A stretch of 15,424 nucleotides of DNA. It comes from JASFRS01 sp050114795 (GTDB taxonomy: Bacteria; Pseudomonadota; Alphaproteobacteria; Sphingomonadales; CAKZYD01). The notes beneath the pieces were generated by a model. That model had not been told where the DNA came from. It worked only from the letters and a program-made list of their open reading frames with translations, and ran no database searches. The stretch lies in assembly GCA_050114795.1 (NCBI GenBank), contig JASFRS010000049.1, positions 1-15,424 on the forward strand, read 5' to 3'. How positions within the stretch are numbered: position 1 is the first letter of the stretch; the number at the start of each line of letters is the position of its first letter. A program made the translations under genes and the position numbers. This document shows positions 6,122 through 13,538 of this stretch, in pieces.

Positions 6122-7561
6122 TTGCGAAACTATTCGCGGTATATCCACTGTATGGCTGCTATGTCTGTGTTTGGCCTTGTTGCGGCCTGTACACCGGCAA
6201 AAGTCGATCGCGATGTAGCTCTGGGTCTGGAGTTGCCAGAACGCTTTGTCGCATCTGAAGCAGAACAGGAATCGCTTTATGAGGATTGGTTGGAAGATAT
6301 TGCCAGTCCTACGCTGCGCGCGGTTATTGATGAGGCATTGGCCTCTAACCCCGACCTTTTAGTGACGGCTGCAAGGTTAAACCAAGCGCAGGCGCAATTG
6401 ACGATTGCCGGTGCTGCACGGTTGCCGACGCTGGACGCGAGCTTTAACTTTAATCGCCTACAAAACAGATTTACCGGGCCAACTGGAGAAACAGCCAGCG
6501 TAAGGCAATCGAATTTCAATTTGTCTGGTAGGCTGAATTGGGAATTGGATGTTTGGGGCCGACTCGCTGCGCAAGATGCGGCGGCTTATAGCGACACTCT
6601 TGCTGCGGAAGCGGATCTGGCAAATGCGCGTCTGTCGCTTGCTGGGCAGGTGGCGCAATCCTGGTTTGCCTTAACGACCGCACAACAGCAGCTTAACCTT
6701 GCAAAAACTCGGGTGGCGAGTTTTGAGCGTTCAAATGGTATCGTGCGATCCCGTTATGAACGCGGTATTACCACTGCGCTGGATGTCTATTTATCTGAAT
6801 CAAATCTGGCTTCAGCCCGGTCTTTATTAACGCGGCGGGAAAATGAGTTGGGGCAAGCCAAGAGAGCCTTGGAAGTCTTAGTCGGACGTTATCCGACGTC
6901 GGCTTTAAATGCTGATGCGGATTTGCCTGAATTTGTCGAAGATGTTCCCGTTGGACTGCCATCGGAACTATTATCCCGCAGGCCAGATATTCAAGCCGCC
7001 CAAGCCCGTTTGATTGCTGCTGACTATCGCTATGCTGCGGCAAGGCGCGCGCTTCTACCCCAATTTTCACTAACCGTTACAGCGGGTGAGCGGGCGGAAA
7101 CCTTTAGGCAATTTAGAAGTTTTTCCGACTTGGTTTATAATCTTGCGACGAATATTTCTCAGCCCATTTTCCGTGGCGGCCAATTGCGTGCTAATGTGCG
7201 GCTGGAAGATGCCCGTCGCGATGAAAGGTTGGCATCTTATGCCGGCGTCTTATTGGGTGCTTTTGAAGAAGTCGAGAATACCCTGTCCGCGGAGATTTAT
7301 TTAGCTGAACAAGTTGGGCATCTGCGCGATGCTGCACGGCAGGCACGTGCAGCCGAGCGTTTGGCAGAGCAACAATATTCACGCGGTATTACGCCACTTT
7401 TGAACTTGTTGGACGCCCAACGCCGTTATCTTGACGCGCAAAGCCAATATCTTGATGTGCTGCGCGCCCGCGTGAATAATCGTGTACAGTTACATTTGGC
7501 CCTTGGGGGACCTTTTGAAGCGGCTGACACCCCTTTTGAGTTGACCGGATTGAATCCATGA
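6122..7561 (+). CDS. RND efflux outer membrane factor, NodT/OprM-type lipoprotein
   Basis: This 479-residue trimeric outer-membrane channel completes the tripartite pump encoded with it. The N-terminus is a lipoprotein signal with lipobox GLVAAC; Cys23 would be lipidated after cleavage. Two outer-membrane efflux (TolC-like) repeats follow, at about residues 60-260 and 275-465. Each has long heptad-like helices rich in Ala, Gln and Arg, such as ALASNPDLLVTAARLNQAQ. The second contains the family phrase SRRPDIQAAQARL (near 284-296). The start is a TTG at 6122 with AAGGGG 7 to 8 bases upstream. The nearest ATG (6152) lacks a ribosome site and would shorten the basic n-region of the signal. Its stop overlaps the next ATG (ATGA, 7558-7561), so the genes are translationally coupled. 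NodT family assignment is firm; the exported compound is unknown. Confidence 0.93.
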   Translation: MRNYSRYIHCMAAMSVFGLVAACTPAKVDRDVALGLELPERFVASEAEQESLYEDWLEDIASPTLRAVIDEALASNPDLLVTAARLNQAQAQLTIAGAARLPTLDASFNFNRLQNRFTGPTGETASVRQSNFNLSGRLNWELDVWGRLAAQDAAAYSDTLAAEADLANARLSLAGQVAQSWFALTTAQQQLNLAKTRVASFERSNGIVRSRYERGITTALDVYLSESNLASARSLLTRRENELGQAKRALEVLVGRYPTSALNADADLPEFVEDVPVGLPSELLSRRPDIQAAQARLIAADYRYAAARRALLPQFSLTVTAGERAETFRQFRSFSDLVYNLATNISQPIFRGGQLRANVRLEDARRDERLASYAGVLLGAFEEVENTLSAEIYLAEQVGHLRDAARQARAAERLAEQQYSRGITPLLNLLDAQRRYLDAQSQYLDVLRARVNNRVQLHLALGGPFEAADTPFELTGLNP

Positions 7562-8769
7562 CACAAGCCACGAAAAGAAAATTAATGACACTGGGTGCTT
7601 TTGCCATTGGCATTGTGCTTATCATCGCTGTGTTTGTTGGAAAGCCAAAACCACAACGGCAGCCCGCTGAAGTCGTGCCGCCTGCCGTGCATATCGTTGA
7701 GGCAAAACCTTCATCGATTCAGATAACGGTCGATGCGCAAGGCACCGTCACGCCTAAGCGTGAAATTGATTTGGTTCCGGAAGTTGCAGGCAAAGTTGTT
7801 GACGTTGCAGAGACCTTTATTGCAGGCGGTTTTTTTAATAAAGGCGATGTATTGATTCGGGTTGAGCCAAGAGATTATGAATTCGCCGTCACCCGCGCAG
7901 AGGCGGAATTGGCGAGCGCGGTGCAGCGTCTGGCGCTGGAACAAGCGGAGGCAGATCAGGCTCGCCGAGATTGGTCGCAATTGGGAGAAACAGGAGAGCC
8001 AACGCCTTTGGTTCTGCGTGAGCCCCAATTGGCGGAAGCCCGTGCCCGTCTGGCGGCGGCCCAAGCTCAACTGGATGATGCTAAATTGGATTTGGAGCGT
8101 ACTGTGATCCGCGCACCTTTCGCTGGGCGCGTGCGCGAAAAGCGTGTGGATATCGGCCAATATGTAACACTCGGGGTCGCATTGGGCCGCGTCTATTCAA
8201 CGGATGTGGTGGAAATCAGATTACCGCTGACTGATCGTCAAATCGGTTATTTGGGCCTGCCGCTTAGCCCAAATCAGGATGTTCCGCCGGTGAATGTTAC
8301 ATTGTCAGCGCGTTTTGCTGGAGATGTTCATCATTGGTCTGGTCAGATTTTCCGCACAGAGGGAGCCATCGACCCGCGTAGCCGCGTATTGTACGCTGTT
8401 GTAGAGGTTGCTGACCCATTTGGCTTGAAGGCTGAAGGCAAGAAAAGTGTGCCTTTATCTGTTGGCTTGTTCGTTGAAGCTGAAATCGAAGGCAAGACCT
8501 ATGAGGATGTTTTCGTGCTTCCTCGGCAAGCATTGAAAGAACAGGATCAACTCATCATTGTAAATGATGAGGATAAACTGGAATTCCGTACCGTGGGCGT
8601 ATTGCAGTCTAATCCGGACACGGCCTTTATTAATGCTGGTCTTAAATCGGGAGACCGCGTGATGTGGTCCACGCTTGAAAACCCGGTTGATGGCATGGCT
8701 GTTGAGGTTTTGGAGAGTGATGTGCAGCTGAATGCGGCGGCCTCATCGCTGGGAGGAGGGCGGCCATGA
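7558..8769 (+). CDS. RND efflux periplasmic adaptor (membrane fusion protein)
   Basis: This 403-residue adaptor joins the inner-membrane pump to the outer-membrane channel. A membrane anchor (about 9-28) follows a basic N-terminus, with no lipobox. The halves of the lipoyl domain lie at about 66-104 (DLVPEVAGKV) and 183-212 (VIRAPFAGRVREK). They flank a coiled-coil hairpin at about 105-182, rich in Ala, Glu, Arg and Leu, that contacts the outer channel. The beta-barrel and membrane-proximal domains fill the rest, including LPRQAL near 321-326. The gene starts with an ATG overlapping the previous stop and ends in another ATGA overlap with the pump gene, giving tight stoichiometric coupling. 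The length is usual for the family. Confidence 0.93.
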   Translation: MTQATKRKLMTLGAFAIGIVLIIAVFVGKPKPQRQPAEVVPPAVHIVEAKPSSIQITVDAQGTVTPKREIDLVPEVAGKVVDVAETFIAGGFFNKGDVLIRVEPRDYEFAVTRAEAELASAVQRLALEQAEADQARRDWSQLGETGEPTPLVLREPQLAEARARLAAAQAQLDDAKLDLERTVIRAPFAGRVREKRVDIGQYVTLGVALGRVYSTDVVEIRLPLTDRQIGYLGLPLSPNQDVPPVNVTLSARFAGDVHHWSGQIFRTEGAIDPRSRVLYAVVEVADPFGLKAEGKKSVPLSVGLFVEAEIEGKTYEDVFVLPRQALKEQDQLIIVNDEDKLEFRTVGVLQSNPDTAFINAGLKSGDRVMWSTLENPVDGMAVEVLESDVQLNAAASSLGGGRP

Positions 8770-11700
8770 ACCGGGTTATCGGATGGTTTGCTAATAACAG
8801 TGTTGCCTCCAATCTGTTGATGTGGGTGATATTGATTGGGGGTATATTTACTTATCCTGCGATCAACCGTGAATTCATCCCGCCGCGCACATCCGATACA
8901 GTGGAAGTTTCTGTGCCCTATCGCGGTGCCGGACCCGAAGAAGTTGAGGATCGTATTCTCATTCGTGTTGAGGAAGCTGTTTCCGATTTGGACGGTGTGA
9001 AGAAAATACGCTCCATCGCCCGAGAAGGCAGCGGTACTGTCACGATTGAAGTCCAAAACGGCTTTGATACGCGTAAGCTTCTCAATGATGTCAAAGCGCG
9101 GGTGGACGGCATTAACACATTCCCGACCGAAGCTGAAAGGCCGATTGTTTCTGAACGTGTGCGCCGTGTGCAGGTCATGCAGCTTGTGCTTTTTGGTAGT
9201 GTGGATTTGAAAACGCTGAAACGCGTTGCCGAGGATATCCGTGATGATCTTGCGGCTCTGAGAGAGGTTGACACAGCAAATGTCCAAGCTGTTCTCCCCT
9301 ATGAAGTTGCAATTGAGGTCGAGGAAGTTGCGCTCCGCCGCTATGGTTTAAGTTTCGATGATATTACTCGGGCAGTACGGGCGAATTCCTTGAATTTACC
9401 GGCTGGCAGCATTCGCTCCGAAGCCGGAACGGTTACTTTGCGCACGCGGGGTCAGGCTTATACTGCGCAAGATTTTGAAGATATTGCGGTTCTACGTCGG
9501 GAAGATGGCACGGTCATTCGCGTGGCAGATGTGGCACGGGTTATAGACGGCTTTCAAGAAGCAGACCTGATTTCCCGTTATAATGGCAAGCCGGCAGCTT
9601 TGATTGAAGCTTTTGTAACGGCTGACCCCAATGTGGTGGAAACTTCGGCTGCCATCCGTGCTTATCTTGATGAATTAGCGCCCCGATTGCCTGGTGACAT
9701 GGCTGTTGATGTTTTGGATGATCGCTCTGAAACCTTCAACGATCGATTGCGGCTCCTCTTACAAAATGGCATTGGCGGTCTGGCCCTTGTTTTCGTCGTG
9801 CTGTTGCTCTTCCTGCGTCCTGCCGTTGCTTTCTGGGTGGCGGCAGGCATAGGCATTGCCTTTATCGGTACTATCTGGGTTTTGCCTTGGTTCGGCGTTT
9901 CATTGAATATGATTTCCCTTTTCGCCTTTATCATGGTGCTGGGGATTATTGTTGATGATGCTATCATTGTTGGAGAAAGCATACATTCGATGAATGAGCG
10001 TGGGGTGCGCAATATTCATGGCGCAACATTGGGCACGCAATCCGTCTCTAAGCCCGTGTTTTTTGCTGTAACCACCACCATATTGGCCTTTTTACCGATG
10101 ATGTTTGTGCCAGGGAACTGGCGTGATGTGGCGCAACAAATCCCCTATGTAGTGATTGCAGCGCTTGTCTTTTCGCTAATTGAATCGATGTTGATTTTGC
10201 CTTCGCATCTGGCGGGGCTGAAACCTGAGAAAGAGTTGAAAACAGGACGATTAGCGAAATTGCAAAAAGCCCAGCAAGCCGTAGCTAATGGCTTGCAACG
10301 CTTTGCACAGAAGTTTTACGCCCCATTTCTCAATCTCGCTTTGCATTGGCGCGGTATGACGCTGGTGGTTTTTATAATCTTATTCGGCTTGACTGTGGCA
10401 GTTGTCGGCGGGGGCTGGATGCGGGTCTCTTTCTTCCCGAACATTCAGGCTGATTTCGTTTTTGCAACGATCAACATGCCTGAAGGTGCTGCTTTCTCTA
10501 AAACTGAGGAAACCATCTCTAAACTAGAGGGCGCAGCTAATCGTGCATCCGCGAAAGTTGAAGCTGAAACTGGCGAGAAACCGCTTAGGTCACTTTTGAC
10601 CATTGCGAATAATAATTCCCTACAAGGTTGGGCCATATTGGAACAGACCGATCATGCAACTGCGTCCGCGCAAAGCTTTGCGCGGATATGGCGTAAGGAA
10701 TTGGGTGCACTGCCTGAAGCAGATGAGATTAAATTCTCCTCCTCCTTCGGCGATTTTCGGAAACCAATCCAATTCCAGCTTGCATCTGCGGACCTGGGTC
10801 AATTGAGGGAGGCTGTTGAAGCCTTGAAGGCTGAGTTAGGTACCTATAGCGGCGTTTATGATATTCGTGACAGTTTAAGCAGTGGGCGTCGTGAGATCGT
10901 TTTGGATTTAAGTGATCAGGCGCAAAGCCTGCAACTGGGCCTGGCCGATCTTGCAAATCAGGTGCGTCAGGGCTTTTTCGGTGCTGAAGCGCAGCGTATC
11001 CCACGCGGTAAAGATGATGTGCGGGTGATGGTCCGATACCCTAAGAAAACACGGGAATCTGTAGATTCCCTGCGCGATCTGCGTGTGCGTGTGGGCGAGG
11101 GAACGGAAGTACCCTTCGAGGCTGTGGCCGATACTCGATATGCGCAAGGCTATACACAGATTGAGCGTGTCGATCGCCAACGCGTTGCAGTCATTACCGC
11201 AGAAATGCGTCGCACCGGAGCGTCTCCTGGTGAGGTTATGGGTGAGATTATTGCTAACCGCGTACCAGAGTGGCAGCAGCAATTTTCACGAGTTGATTTT
11301 GCGCTTGACGGGGATAGCGTGGATCAGCAGGAATTTACAAACAGCCTGGTTCAAAACCTTCTGATTGCGATTGCCGCAATGTTTGCGTTGCTTGCTATTG
11401 CTTTCAGGTCCTATGGCCAACCGTTAATCATTTTAACAGCTATACCCTTTGGCTTTACGGGCGCCATCATTGGCCATTTGATTTTGGGTATGGATTTGGC
11501 GATGTTCTCCTTCCTGGGCATTGTGGCCGCTGCGGGTGTCGTGGTGAATGATAATCTGGTTCTTCTCGACCGTGTGAATGCCTTGCGCAGTGATGAAGGT
11601 TTCTCGGTAGGTGATGCACTGCGGACGGCGGCACAAGATCGCTTTAGGCCAATCATTCTAACATCCATCACAACCTTTATCGGCTTGGTCCCGATCATGC

Positions 11701-11900
11701 TGGAGACGAGTGTTCAGGCGCAATTCCTCATTCCTATGGTGGTATCACTCGCCTTTGGTGTGGCATTTGCCACGACGGTGACTTTGATCTTGGTTCCCTG
11801 TATTTACAGCCTGGGTCATGGCTTGAAACACCGTGTGTTGTCGTGGTTCCGCGGTGAGACCTATGTGAAGGATGAAACCCCAACCCAGGCGGCGGAATAA
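8766..11900 (+). CDS. RND multidrug efflux pump, inner-membrane permease subunit (HAE1-type)
   Basis: This 1044-residue proton-driven exporter has the duplicated RND layout. The first membrane helix is at about 13-33, the large periplasmic domain at about 40-325, and helices 2-6 at 335-490. A second helix and periplasmic domain and helices 8-12 follow. Proton relay acidic residues are present in helix 4 as Asp397-Asp398 in GIIVDDAIIVGE, matching Asp407/Asp408 of AcrB. Helix 10 reads VVVNDNLVLLD, with Asn928, Asp929 and Asn930 where AcrB has its relay lysine region. This is typical of a subgroup annotated as acriflavin-resistance pumps. The opening NRVIGWFANNSVASNLLM and VSVPYRGAGPEEVE also fit that subgroup. 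The substrate cannot be read from sequence. The gene is the last pump component, starting in an ATGA overlap, with the hydrolase gene 5 bases after it. Confidence 0.95.
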   Translation: MNRVIGWFANNSVASNLLMWVILIGGIFTYPAINREFIPPRTSDTVEVSVPYRGAGPEEVEDRILIRVEEAVSDLDGVKKIRSIAREGSGTVTIEVQNGFDTRKLLNDVKARVDGINTFPTEAERPIVSERVRRVQVMQLVLFGSVDLKTLKRVAEDIRDDLAALREVDTANVQAVLPYEVAIEVEEVALRRYGLSFDDITRAVRANSLNLPAGSIRSEAGTVTLRTRGQAYTAQDFEDIAVLRREDGTVIRVADVARVIDGFQEADLISRYNGKPAALIEAFVTADPNVVETSAAIRAYLDELAPRLPGDMAVDVLDDRSETFNDRLRLLLQNGIGGLALVFVVLLLFLRPAVAFWVAAGIGIAFIGTIWVLPWFGVSLNMISLFAFIMVLGIIVDDAIIVGESIHSMNERGVRNIHGATLGTQSVSKPVFFAVTTTILAFLPMMFVPGNWRDVAQQIPYVVIAALVFSLIESMLILPSHLAGLKPEKELKTGRLAKLQKAQQAVANGLQRFAQKFYAPFLNLALHWRGMTLVVFIILFGLTVAVVGGGWMRVSFFPNIQADFVFATINMPEGAAFSKTEETISKLEGAANRASAKVEAETGEKPLRSLLTIANNNSLQGWAILEQTDHATASAQSFARIWRKELGALPEADEIKFSSSFGDFRKPIQFQLASADLGQLREAVEALKAELGTYSGVYDIRDSLSSGRREIVLDLSDQAQSLQLGLADLANQVRQGFFGAEAQRIPRGKDDVRVMVRYPKKTRESVDSLRDLRVRVGEGTEVPFEAVADTRYAQGYTQIERVDRQRVAVITAEMRRTGASPGEVMGEIIANRVPEWQQQFSRVDFALDGDSVDQQEFTNSLVQNLLIAIAAMFALLAIAFRSYGQPLIILTAIPFGFTGAIIGHLILGMDLAMFSFLGIVAAAGVVVNDNLVLLDRVNALRSDEGFSVGDALRTAAQDRFRPIILTSITTFIGLVPIMLETSVQAQFLIPMVVSLAFGVAFATTVTLILVPCIYSLGHGLKHRVLSWFRGETYVKDETPTQAAE

Positions 11901-11905
11901 AGCTT

Positions 11906-12886
11906 ATGACTATATCCTTTAAACCACCGGAATTTCGCCCCCGTGCGCCGTGGTTTGGAGGGGACCTGCAGACGCTGCGCAATACAATTCGTGGACGATC
12001 TTTAAGCCTTGATTTATGGCCGTCACGAGAACTGTTGATCCCATTTGACGATGGCAGTGGCGATCACATGTCTGCGGAACTGCACAAAGCTATTAATGGC
12101 GGCACAAAACCCACTATTGTCCTTGTTCATGGTCTGACCGGGTCAGCGGACTCGGTCTTTGTTGTGAACAGCGCACATCATTTTTTAAGTCAGGGATATA
12201 ACGTTGCCCGCCTGAATATGCGCGCCGCAAGTCCTGTGGCGCATTTTTGCACTAAGCTTAGCCATGCGGGAAAGTCGGACGACCTGCGTGCAGCTCTTAA
12301 AGCTTTGCCTCTAGAATTCACTCAAAATGGCCTTGTGGTTATGGGCTATTCTTTAGGAGGCAATATCGCCTTGAAATGCGCCGGTGAAGGGCAGGGGCTG
12401 GATAATGTCAAAGCCTTTATCTCCATATCCGCACCTGTTGATTTATATGCGGCCCAAAAACGTATCCATCAATGGCGGAACAGTGTTTATCACCACCACC
12501 TCATGCGGGGTATGAAAACGGACGCTCTGGCTTCCAAACTGGATGACAGTTTTAAACAGGCGGTGAATTCTGTTCAGACTATCTATGACTTTGATGAATA
12601 TGTGATTGCGCCACTTCACGGATTTGACGATGCATTTCATTATTATGAGGTGAATTCGGCCAAATCTTATATTCCGGAAATTAAACACCCTTGTCTCATC
12701 ATTCATGCGGAAGATGATCCGTGGATACCGGTGCAGAGTTATGAGCTGTTGAAGCCTGATTTAGCGCCTCATACGCATATGATATTGCCACCTTCAGGCG
12801 GCCATGTCGGCTTCCATGATGCGGCAGATATATCCCCTTGGCACAATCGTGCCGCAACGACTTTTCTTGATTATTTGGGGCTGTAG
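11906..12886 (+). CDS. YheT-type alpha/beta-fold hydrolase
   Basis: This 326-residue hydrolase is of the YheT/EMB8-like family (older name UPF0017), whose members act as esterases or lipases on poorly defined substrates. Family marks are FGGDLQTLRN (17-26, matching the conserved HLQT), the oxyanion loop VHGLTGS (74-80), and LNMR followed by HAGKSDDL (103-106, 120-127). The nucleophile is Ser149 in GYSLGG. The acid is Asp270 or Asp271 in HAEDDPWIP, and the base is His300 in GGHVGF. It has no signal peptide, so it is cytoplasmic. It starts 5 bases after the pump gene, with only a weak GGAA upstream, and is probably translated from the efflux transcript. A link to export, such as modifying an exported ester, is possible but unsupported. 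Its last 16 bases overlap the convergent nitroreductase gene. Confidence 0.9.
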   Translation: MTISFKPPEFRPRAPWFGGDLQTLRNTIRGRSLSLDLWPSRELLIPFDDGSGDHMSAELHKAINGGTKPTIVLVHGLTGSADSVFVVNSAHHFLSQGYNVARLNMRAASPVAHFCTKLSHAGKSDDLRAALKALPLEFTQNGLVVMGYSLGGNIALKCAGEGQGLDNVKAFISISAPVDLYAAQKRIHQWRNSVYHHHLMRGMKTDALASKLDDSFKQAVNSVQTIYDFDEYVIAPLHGFDDAFHYYEVNSAKSYIPEIKHPCLIIHAEDDPWIPVQSYELLKPDLAPHTHMILPPSGGHVGFHDAADISPWHNRAATTFLDYLGL

Positions 12887-13455
12887 AAGCTTACAATCTC
12901 GTCAAACTCGGGCCTTGGGCGTTCGGAAAGGTTGGCATCGCTACTGCCAATGAACAGAAAACCAGCGACTTTATCACCTTTTTCACCACCCAAGACCCGC
13001 ACGACGTCTTCGGAATATGCGCTCCAGCCCGTGAGCCAATTGCCAAGATAGCCAAGGGCATGAGCAGCGGTCAGGATATTCTGACAAGCCGCACCTGCAG
13101 ATAAGCGTTGCTCCCACTCAGGAATGGCCCGCTGGGTGTTCAAGCGGGATAAAACAACGATAAGCACAGGGGCCTGTTGTGGAAAATTTCTAATGGCCTC
13201 AAGTTCAAGGTGGGTGGCCTCTGGCTTTTCCTTCAAATATGTCGCTGCTGCCGCGTCTCCCAGCACCTTTTGTGCATCTTCCTTGACGACAATGAAACGC
13301 CACGGTGCCAATTTGCCATGATCTGGCACACGCATACCAACTTCGAGAATGGTTTTTAATTCATCTTCATTCGGGCCTGGCGCTTCGAGGTTGCGTGCTT
13401 TAGCCGAACGTCTGCTTTGAAGCAAGGTGATCGCGTCTTTGTTATCATTAAACAC
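12871..13455 (-). CDS. Nitroreductase family protein, YdjA-like
   Basis: This 194-residue flavoprotein is of the compact YdjA type, expected to bind FMN as a dimer and use NAD(P)H to reduce nitro groups or quinones. The FMN phosphate motif is SRRSAK (14-19). Also visible are VPDHGKLAPWRFIVV (near 43-57), SAGAACQNILTAAHALGYLGNW and, near the C-terminus, GFLFIGS. The length matches YdjA (about 185 residues), clearly shorter than NfsA or NfsB. The start is GTG at 13455, with GGAG 8 bases upstream; the next in-frame ATG lies about 40 codons in, past the FMN motif, so GTG is the only sensible start. The start codon lies inside a 15-base palindrome. The gene converges on the YheT gene and diverges from the TonB receptor. 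Its physiological substrate is unknown. Confidence 0.9.
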   Translation of the reverse strand: MFNDNKDAITLLQSRRSAKARNLEAPGPNEDELKTILEVGMRVPDHGKLAPWRFIVVKEDAQKVLGDAAAATYLKEKPEATHLELEAIRNFPQQAPVLIVVLSRLNTQRAIPEWEQRLSAGAACQNILTAAHALGYLGNWLTGWSAYSEDVVRVLGGEKGDKVAGFLFIGSSDANLSERPRPEFDEIVSFYSPK

Positions 13456-13462
13456 TGTTTAA
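13448..13462. promoter_or_regulatory. 15-base perfect palindrome over the nitroreductase start codon
   Basis: TTAAACA-C-TGTTTAA is an exact inverted repeat of 7+7 bases with one central base. It contains the GTG start codon (13455-13453) and lies about 15 bases upstream of a possible -35 box for the TonB receptor. It could be an operator for a small dimeric regulator, or chance AT-rich symmetry. Confidence 0.4.
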
Positions 13463-13476
13463 GCTCCATTGCGGTC

Positions 13477-13505
13477 TTGGCATTGTATCTAGCGTGATCT
13501 ATGTC
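13477..13505 (+). promoter_or_regulatory. Possible promoter of the TonB-dependent receptor gene
   Basis: TTGGCA (13477-13482, five of six) and TATGTC (13500-13505, three of six) are 17 bases apart, about 33 bases before the start codon. A TACAAT box on the opposite strand (13487-13482), a possible -10 for the nitroreductase, overlaps it. The two divergent genes may therefore compete for polymerase within their 83-base gap. I see no Fur-box-like or riboswitch structure. Confidence 0.35.
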
Positions 13506-13538
13506 GATTAGGGCCGAATTCAATAAAAGGGAAGCCCG

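Noticed and set aside
8547..9287. A 246-codon open frame on the minus strand across the adaptor-pump junction
   Set aside because: It lies wholly opposite two well-supported genes, has low-complexity composition and no recognisable domain or ribosome site; it is a coding shadow.
13456..13538. Cobalamin or other riboswitch ahead of the TonB receptor
   Set aside because: The gap is only 83 bases and shows no B12-box-like or other riboswitch core.
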